Shown here piece after piece: positions 57,223 through 64,000 of a stretch of DNA of 64,000 nt. Made by a program: the position numbers and the translations under genes. The notes under the pieces are model-generated. The model had not been told where the DNA came from. It saw nothing but the letters and a program-made list of their open reading frames with translations, and did no database searches. This stretch comes from Diphasiastrum complanatum (lineage: Eukaryota; Streptophyta; Lycopodiopsida; Lycopodiales; Lycopodiaceae): assembly GCA_029204225.1 (NCBI GenBank), contig CM055098.1, positions 51,921,957-51,985,956 of the forward strand, read 5' to 3'. Each line of letters starts with the position of its first letter. Position 1 is the stretch's first letter.

Positions 57223-57780
57223 ATGCAGGTTAGCTCAAATGCTAATGTCATTGCTCATGAAAAAACCTTAACTAGCATAAACCAAAAAGCATGGGAAATG
57301 ACAATAACAAGCAATCACAACAATAGCATAAGCAAGAATGATTAGCAAATGAGGATGCTTGAGCTCTCAAAATGATAGAGTCTCCTCCTCTCTATTAAGC
57401 ATGAAAATAGTGTACAGTTGGTGCCTTTTTATAAAATGGGGAAGGCCCTTGCCCCAAAATCCGATTGGCTAATATTTACATTGATCCTATCCATTCATCT
57501 TGGACCCAACTTGATCCAAGGGTCCATAAAAAGTACATTGAAATTCACAAGGGACCCAACTCTAAAATGTAATCTCTAAGTTTAAAAATGACTTTGGGCC
57601 TCTAGTTTTATTTTAATTCAAAGGCCCAAGTCTATTTTATTTTATTTACACTTAGGCTTGCGTGCTCGTTGGGCCATGGGCTTATACGCGCAGGATGCCA
57701 TGCCCTCGCAACACATTTTATTGGACGATTTTATTTATTTACACTTTTTTGGGAATACCCCCAGCACAAAGATAAATCCC
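56914..57780 (-). repeat. LTR-like DNA of the antisense gypsy element (limits uncertain)
   Basis: It lies next to the antisense primer site and contains a TATA-like box on the minus strand (ATTTTATAAAAAGGC near 57430). It also holds a long (AG)n tract. The TG...CA ends were not found. A second minus-strand TATA-like sequence (CCACTATAAATAGGGGC near 57950) suggests that another LTR-like unit follows. Confidence 0.45.
57144..57219. repeat. (AG)n microsatellite, 76 bp
   Basis: A near-perfect AG run preceded by AGA/GAA triplets (57121-57143). Confidence 0.95.
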
Positions 57781-58312
57781 AATAACATTCAGATCCAACA
57801 ATTAGCAAACACAACAAAAGCATGAGAGATAGAGGAAAGAGTTAGAGAGCAAGAACATTCACAAATCCATTCCATAAGAGAACCAATATGCTTGTATTGA
57901 AATGAGGATATGAACATGAGGAGCAACTCGAGTTTGCCCCTATTTATAGTGGGAGGACCTCTTTTACTATTTAAATTTAAAAAAGAGTGGGAACCCATTT
58001 CAAAATTGGAGGGAACCAATTTGAATTTGAACCAATTTTGGTGGGAGACCCAACTTTATTCACTAACTTGACATTTAGGCCTGCGGCATAAGAAGTCCCG
58101 CAAAAAGGCCTAAAATCCTTTTATTGACTTTCTAATTATCAAATAATTATGTGATCATCGGGTTGGACTTACACACGTAGGGTGCCAAATCTCTCTCACT
58201 TATTAACTAGGGTTAGGGTTGCCTCAGGATCCGCAAACCCTCCAACATTTTCTTTGATGTGTTGTTGCTTTCACTTGTTTGCGAGGATGCTTCACATTTG
58301 AGGGAGAAAATA

Positions 58313-59240
58313 TGTAATACCCTATTACATGCATATTTTTCTTAAATTACTATTTTGTGATGCAAAATCCCAGTCAACCTACTCAATTGATGAAGATAAC
58401 CATCAAATATGAAGAAATATCTAATGGACCCAACAATGATAAGTCATTCAAAGATATATTGAAGATAAAGAGACTTAAAATAAATGTGACTTAAGGAAGG
58501 ACTATAACCCGAAGGGCAGTTATGAAACAACATGAACCTTAATATGAAGGCTAGCCCTAAGAGCAGAACATTCTAGAAGACTCATTTATTGCGTCTCAAG
58601 CAAACGTTGTAACCTTCCACGTGCTTGCTTCTCATTGGAGCAAAGCCGCGTGACAAGGATGCCACCTAGGAAATTGAACACTTGTAATTTTCCTATTGGA
58701 TGGAATTAGTTAATTCAAATAAATAAGAAGCGACATATCGTTTACTAGAGAGCTTCGTACTTTTGCGCTCGTTCCCTATATGTACACCACTTATACTTCA
58801 ATACAACCACTGAGTTTTTCAGGAGATCACAGAGAGAGTTTGAGTCTTCAAGTTTTTCCTTCTCTCTGCTTTCATAAGCCTTCTGCATACTTCTGACAGT
58901 TGGTAAGACTCACCTTGTCGGATGTGCTTGTGATTGTAACTCTGGTCAGACACTTCTTTAGCCTTGATACTGTCGTAAGCGAGCAACCGTAAATTCATTG
59001 CTAAGATTGTCTTAAAACTCATTGGTTATTTGATTGTCTGTGCGATTGAATAATCAATTGCTTGGAGCTTAACTATGATGTTAACATTCGGAATCACTGT
59101 TACATTATACTGACGTATATTCAGACTTGCACATCCTAAAGCTTGCTCTCTGTTGTTGTAAACCATTACTCTGAAATTTGCATATGGATACTCATGCAGT
59201 TTAACTTAGTAGTCAAACGCTCTTTTGAATGTGCACTTTC
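58313..59240 (+). repeat. Gypsy-type LTR start with polypurine tract (right end unknown)
   Basis: TTGAGGGAGAAAATA ends just before TGTAATACCC at 58313; TGTAATACCC/TGTAACACCC is a common start of plant Ty3/gypsy LTRs. The first 17 bases form a hairpin (TGTAATA-CCC-TATTACA). A TATA-like CCCTATATGTACACC lies near 58769. The internal region to the left is not recognisable, so this may be a solo or truncated LTR. Confidence 0.6.
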
Positions 59241-59245
59241 TGTTG

Positions 59246-59405
59246 TTGAGGACAAATTGTCGGACTACATTTGGATTCTATTGAAACATTTGTATGTTTC
59301 TCTGCCTTGGTTTATCTGATGCAATAGACATTTGAGGACAGATTGTCGGACTACATTTGGATTCTACTGAGACATTTGTATGTTTCTCTGCCTTGGTTTA
59401 TCTGA
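59246..59405. repeat. 86-bp tandem duplication
   Basis: GAGGACARATTGTCGGACTACATT and the following 65 bases recur after exactly 86 bp with only four or five changes, so the duplication is fairly recent. Confidence 0.9.
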
Positions 59406-59863
59406 CAAACTTTATTAGGTGCACAGACTGATAGATCGGTCTAGCCGATAAGTCGGATACACCAATTAGTAATGCAACATGTACAATATGAGATTAGTCA
59501 GCATCAATACCTTTCACTTTTGTATGTTTGAAATCACATTCTAATCGGTGATACTGGTCGCCAATACCCCTAAATGTCCGTTGACAACCAGCTTTTAATC
59601 TAAGAACAATAAATGAGTTAAAAACATCCAAAATCACAATATAAAGCAGTCTCTTTGGGGAACGACAATCTTTTATACTACATATCCTTACAATAAAGAT
59701 AAGTATAACACGACAAAGACATCACGTCGGATGATGCACCATCGTAAACCCTACACAAACAATTTGTTTTGTCTCCATGGAGGTCAAAGTGATAGAAATC
59801 ATACTAGTAGCTAGTTTTATTTGAGACAAGTATTACTTTGTCATGGAGCTCTCTCATTTTGTG

Positions 59864-59865
<2 letters not shown>

Positions 59866-59942
<77 letters not shown>
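59866..59942. repeat. (TC)n microsatellite, 77 bp
   Basis: An uninterrupted TC run. Confidence 0.97.
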
Positions 59943-59943
<1 letters not shown>

Positions 59944-60694
59944 ACAAAGATGATGATTCAATGAATTGTGTATAATCACCATACATTTGAATTGCCACAT
60001 AGTTTCAAAGCTGAACATGGATTTCTAGCATCGTACATTTAGAGCCACATGGAAATAGTAGTTTAAAACATGAATTGCTTACATAGATTCCTAGCCATGG
60101 CATCACCACCAATGGAAAACATGAATTGGCAATGTTGATTTCTAGCCACACAACAATACTCATGGAAAACATAGCTACACTCTAAGAAATTGTTAGGACT
60201 TGCTACCTGCAATTTCCACATCAATGAGTGTGAAAAATAGCAAAGAAAAGTAAAGTGTGTAAATACTACGTGAGAGCTAGAATAATCCAACTCCAATATT
60301 TTTCAGGAAAGTATGAAAACATGCCTGATTTTTGCAATTTTCTTTGCTTGAAAATCCCAATGTTGCAAAGAGAGCGAACTCCAAACTTTCCAGCGAAGTG
60401 TGAGGAGTTGGTAGCTCACAAATCTACCTACCGATTCCCAATGAAAATTAATTTAAATTGCTCAAATATTAGTAATGGGTGGCTAGATGTGTAAAGATAC
60501 TTGTTGCAAATTGAATTTCCCAATAAAAACTTAGCTAACATCACAAATTTGTCATTCCAAAGCACAACTGAAACAACTCTACTTGATTGACAAGAGTATG
60601 TAAATCATAGAAGAAGAATTAAAAACAACCACACTTCATAGCCTTGATCAAAACAGAGGAGCTGAAATCACTATTAAGCTCCATTGGGACTAAA

Positions 60695-60805
60695 ATTAGG
60701 GTTTTGACTTACCTTGACCATTGACTTATCTTGACCATAAGTGAAGTATTGCTAATTATGGTTTTGACTTATATTGACCATTGACTTGTCTTGACTACAT
60801 GTGAA
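60695..60805. repeat. 60-bp tandem duplication
   Basis: GGTTTTGACTTAYMTTGACC recurs at a distance of 60 bp (near 60700 and 60760), with GTGAAGTATTG also repeated in each unit. Confidence 0.8.
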
Positions 60806-60987
60806 GTATTGACATGTTTTACGGCCTCACCCTTTGGAAACCTATATTTGGTGAATGTTTCCAATCATGAGAGAGATGGACTGGAATCAAAAGAGTTTTT
60901 TCAAAAAAGAGAATTTGTTGGGATGAACTAAATTATAGAGGATGCTGTGAATTTTGAATTTAAATACAAAAACTCCAAAGAATGTAA

Positions 60988-60990
<3 letters not shown>

Positions 60991-61048
<58 letters not shown>
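60991..61048. repeat. (GA)n microsatellite, 58 bp
   Basis: Uninterrupted GA run. Confidence 0.97.
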
Positions 61049-61052
<4 letters not shown>

Positions 61053-61627
61053 CCTATTGCACCATCTAAATGTTAAATGCTCGATTTGCCAAGGAGAGTG
61101 CTTGTTGCCGGGCATTTCTCCCAGGTAATTCTTCATGCCAAGTCAAGATAGCACATAAGGAGAAGTGCTTTATAATGTGAAAGCCCCTTTCACCCTTTTG
61201 AATCCCTGGAGCTCCAATCTCAAGTAGTTATGTCATATATTATGTTACAAGCCAGGTGTACTCTTAAACAACCTTTATATTAGGTTGTGGTGTCATCAGT
61301 GCTCGAAAAAAGGTTTAAACCTAAAACCCACAAAACTACAATGGAATCTAATAAAAAAGGTTAAAATAAAACCTGAAAACCTAACATTTATTACTAAACT
61401 ATAAATCTAAAATGAAGCGGTAAAAGATGAATTTCAACAATTGGGCTGTATGCATTTGTTGATTTTTTGTGAGCACTTTGTCTCATCATTGGAACAAAGA
61501 AAGATCAAAACCAGCAGAAGAAGAAGAAAACAAGTGTAAAGCACTCTTAATATTTTTTTTTTTGTTATTTAGGGTGCATTCTTTGAAGCATATTGCATTC
61601 GTAATATTTCTCCTTTGTTATTTAGGG

Positions 61628-61650
61628 TGTGTGTGTGTGTGTGTGTGTGA
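61628..61650. repeat. (GT)n microsatellite
   Basis: About eleven GT dinucleotides. Confidence 0.9.
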
Positions 61651-61710
61651 GGGGTTAGTGGGACCATAGTAACTCAGGGTAAGATAGAGGAGTAAAAGTA
61701 CATCAAGTGA

Positions 61711-61848
61711 GACATTCATTTAAAGGCGTTCCAGCAAGTGAGAAGCCCCCTTGCCTTTAGGCCCCATTGCCTTTAGGCTACTGTGTCGCTAATGTGTCAG
61801 GATCATGAGAGACTCACTTGCTAGAACGCCCTCAAATAAATGCATAAG
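61711..61848. repeat. Foldback/MITE-like inverted repeat upstream of the UGT gene
   Basis: GGCGTTCCAGCAAGTGAG (near 61725-61742) pairs with CTCACTTGCTAGAACGCC (61813-61830) with one mismatch, and the pairing extends with small gaps through CATTCATTTA/TAAATGCAT. The loop is about 70 bp and itself contains a doubled TTGCCTTTAGGC. A transcript would make a long hairpin. It ends about 350 bp before the UGT start. Confidence 0.8.
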
Positions 61849-62197
61849 ACATTACTTACACACCTGGAAATATGACATCATATCTCTAAACGCAGCCTAA
61901 TACGTCATACATCGTAATGTACCCTATGGCCTAGACGGTGCTCCAATCCTTTTCTTCGCCTTCTTCAGCCAAAGATGGAATAAAGGACAATCATCCCTCC
62001 TCAGTCCACATTAGAATCTCATACTTGTTATCATTACTCGTCATCCAGCATGCAAACGATCCACACGCATGCCTTAGTGGCATCTGCTCCAGCCCAGCTT
62101 TGCTGTGGATATGCTAAGCAACATTCCTAATGTGGGTTTTGTAGTGTTGGGCTGAATCTAATCTTTTACTTGCGATCCCAGCTGCTTCTGGTTCTGC

Positions 62198-63793
62198 ATG
62201 ATCCACTCAAAGATGGGTGAGTCTAGCCCGCTTGAGCTCCAGCCCCCACCTACCCATGTCGTGGTTTTTGCCTTTCATGCTCAAGGTCACATCATTCCTG
62301 CTTTTAACTTCTCAAAGCAGCTGGCTTCCAAGGGACTTTTCATCAGTTTTGTGTGTGCTGAGCATAGAATGCCAGGGGTGAGAAAAATCCACGAATCACA
62401 AGGCAGCAGCTCAAATATTCGATTGGCAGCGTTGCCAGAACGAGTGCCTGCAGGGAAACTGGGCGTGGATCAGGGTTTGGAGAGCTTCGAATATCTAGTA
62501 GATATTGCAGAGACTATGGAACACGACTTTGAGCTACTGATGCTCGATTTATTGGCAACGCAGCAGTCTTGTAGCTCTCCTGGAGCTCCGATCTGCATCA
62601 TAAGTGATCTGTTTCTTGGGTGGACACAATATGTGGCCGACAAGCTCAAGCTTCCCAGATATGTCTTCTATCCATCTCCTGCAGCAGCTCTCTGTGTAGC
62701 TATGTATCTACCTAATCTTATAGCTCAGGGCCTTATTCCTATAAAGTCGAGTGAAAGCACTAAGGAGCGTGAATCTGATCTTATTTCCATTCCAGGAATT
62801 CCACCCATTTCTCCATCCGATATGCCCAATGCATTGAAGGAAAGCTGTCCCATACGCAGGCGAGATTTTGCAATGAGGAACCACCTGCTACTACATAAAT
62901 CATCTGGCATCCTCTTGAACACATTCTATGAACTGGAGCAGAGATCCATCGAGGCTCTCCAAAGCGACATCTTAAATCCAAACAAGGTGCCGATCTATCC
63001 AGCTGGTCCAATACTTCCTGAGGAAATTTTTGGTGACAACATTCTTCATGCCAGACCGGAGATAGTAGTTTCAGGAGTGGAAAAAGAATGCCTGCTATGG
63101 CTAAACACAAGGCTACCATCTTCTGTCTTGTACATCTCCTTTGGCAGCATAGCTGTTCTATCTGCTTCACAAATCCGAGAATTTGCATTGGGCTTAGAAA
63201 ACAGTGAGCAAGCATTTCTCTGGGTCCTGCGCCCACCTCCAGCCACCGATCCTACACAGTCCTCCATAGCTGCAATTTTGCCCGAAGGCTTCCAGAGCAG
63301 AACACAAGGGCGTGGACTCATCCTCTCTGTATGGGCACCTCAGCTGCTCATTCTGTCTCACCCTTCAACTGGTGGGTTTTTGACTCATTGTGGGTGGAAC
63401 TCCACCCTTGAGAGCATCTGCAATTGTGTGCCAATGCTGCCATTTCCCCAATTTGCAGAGCAGCAGATCATCTGCAATATGTTGGTCAATGAGCTGAAAG
63501 TCGGGGTGGAGTTGAAAAAGGGAGCAGATGGGTTGGCAAAGAGTAGTGAGATAGAAAAGGTGGTGAGGTATGTGATGAGATCAGAAGAAGGGGGGAAAAT
63601 GAAGGCTAGGGCTGGAGCAATGAGGAAAGCAGCCAAAACGGCATTGCTTGAAACTGGATCTTCTTATAAGAATTTGGAGGCATTTCTCCATAGGAGGAGC
63701 AAAACAAGGGCTGCAAATGGTCAAGATGAAAAGCTAGCAGGTACATTATTTCTCTTATTTTGTTTTCTCTTGTTGTTATTTTTCATATTTTAA
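62198..63793 (+). CDS. Family-1 UDP-glycosyltransferase (plant UGT), hydrophobic C-terminus
   Basis: A single intact frame of 531 residues. The PSPG box spans residues 379-422 (WAPQLLILSHPS, then THCGWNST, ending PQFAEQ), exactly 44 residues; its last Gln is the residue usually linked to UDP-glucose. The catalytic His is probably H31 (AQGHIIP) and its partner D137 (IISDLFLGW). Such enzymes glycosylate small molecules in the cytosol; the acceptor cannot be read from sequence. The ATG at 62213 (AAGATGG) has better context than the one at 62198, so the protein may start at Met6. Residues about 516-531 are a hydrophobic run (LFLLFCFLLLLFFIF), unusual for this soluble family. They follow an AG|GTAC that could be a splice donor near 63739, so the true C-terminus may lie in a further exon outside the window. 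Confidence 0.93.
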   Translation: MIHSKMGESSPLELQPPPTHVVVFAFHAQGHIIPAFNFSKQLASKGLFISFVCAEHRMPGVRKIHESQGSSSNIRLAALPERVPAGKLGVDQGLESFEYLVDIAETMEHDFELLMLDLLATQQSCSSPGAPICIISDLFLGWTQYVADKLKLPRYVFYPSPAAALCVAMYLPNLIAQGLIPIKSSESTKERESDLISIPGIPPISPSDMPNALKESCPIRRRDFAMRNHLLLHKSSGILLNTFYELEQRSIEALQSDILNPNKVPIYPAGPILPEEIFGDNILHARPEIVVSGVEKECLLWLNTRLPSSVLYISFGSIAVLSASQIREFALGLENSEQAFLWVLRPPPATDPTQSSIAAILPEGFQSRTQGRGLILSVWAPQLLILSHPSTGGFLTHCGWNSTLESICNCVPMLPFPQFAEQQIICNMLVNELKVGVELKKGADGLAKSSEIEKVVRYVMRSEEGGKMKARAGAMRKAAKTALLETGSSYKNLEAFLHRRSKTRAANGQDEKLAGTLFLLFCFLLLLFFIF

Positions 63794-64000
63794 AATAGAG
63801 TGAGAGGAGAAACAAAAGCTATGCAAGTAGAAATAAGAACGATTCAAATAATTCATGAAATTCTTAATCTACACTTGATAATGGGAGAATAAACAAGCGC
63901 ATGTTAAAAAATGTGAGCATTGTGTGTGAGAACATGCCTTGGTTAGTTAGGACCTATAAATCATAGGAGTTAGTTAGGTTGTTTGGTCAAGTTTCCTAGA

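Noticed and set aside
59804-59998. An Arg/Glu repeat protein on the minus strand
   Set aside because: It is only the translation of the (TC)n microsatellite.
57144-61048. A CRISPR array or satellite from the regular repeats
   Set aside because: These are simple dinucleotide runs and short tandem duplications without spacers, in plant DNA.

Overview
The window is nuclear DNA from a land plant. It has two intron-era host genes with plant-type products (a five-KH-domain RNA-binding protein and a family-1 UDP-glycosyltransferase), short plant-like introns, telo-box motifs, and a dense layer of decayed plant transposable elements (Ty1/copia, Ty3/gypsy, TRIM/LARD-like LTR elements, hAT, PIF/Harbinger). 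The exact lineage cannot be fixed from the sequence alone. Only about 5 kb of the 64 kb is host coding sequence or introns.

Layout. 1-6640: two tandem copies of one copia family sharing an LTR (internal-LTR-internal-LTR), the second with its RT/RNase H deleted; its LTRs carry a 91-bp tandem repeat with a hairpin in each unit. 6640-6910: antisense copia integrase scrap. About 7140-11825: KH gene, with a 5'UTR intron and seven coding exons, one intron being GC-AG. 11826-14954: no gene seen. 14963-19573: a hAT element with perfect 8-bp TSDs, imperfect TIRs, subterminal palindromes and a broken transposase on the minus strand. 19582-27100: AT-rich, no gene seen. 27160-29840: copia gag fragments in opposite orientations, then a copia RT/RNase H and the first 76 bp of its 3' LTR.

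29841-39806 is a nest. A minus-strand TRIM/LARD-like LTR element (TSD TCCAT on both sides, PBS, polypurine tract) sits in the copia 3' LTR, and its own 5' LTR is split by a 7.36-kb DNA transposon (32307-39665) whose other LTR preserves the empty site. That transposon carries the most unusual content: a divergent histone H3-like gene (N-terminus MARTKQT, an almost gap-free H3 fold, exact AIHAKRVTIMPKD, then a long Lys-rich and Ser/Pro-rich tail), a C48/Ulp1-like cysteine peptidase gene, a coiled-coil protein, and an unidentified spliced gene on the opposite strand.

39812-47000: antisense copia remnant with LTR, PIF/Harbinger transposase pseudogene, and a second copy of the first copia family whose gag runs head-on into an antisense gag of another family. 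47100-56070: pieces of Ty3/gypsy elements, including one nearly complete gag-protease-RT-RNase H-integrase set on the plus strand. 56070-61700: antisense gypsy gag tail with a tRNA-Asp-type primer site, LTR-like DNA, microsatellites and small tandem repeats. 61711-61848: a foldback about 350 bp upstream of the UDP-glycosyltransferase gene (62198-63793).

The two host genes show no functional link; the rest of the window is a record of nested insertions and rearrangements. All domain calls were made by eye; no searches were run.
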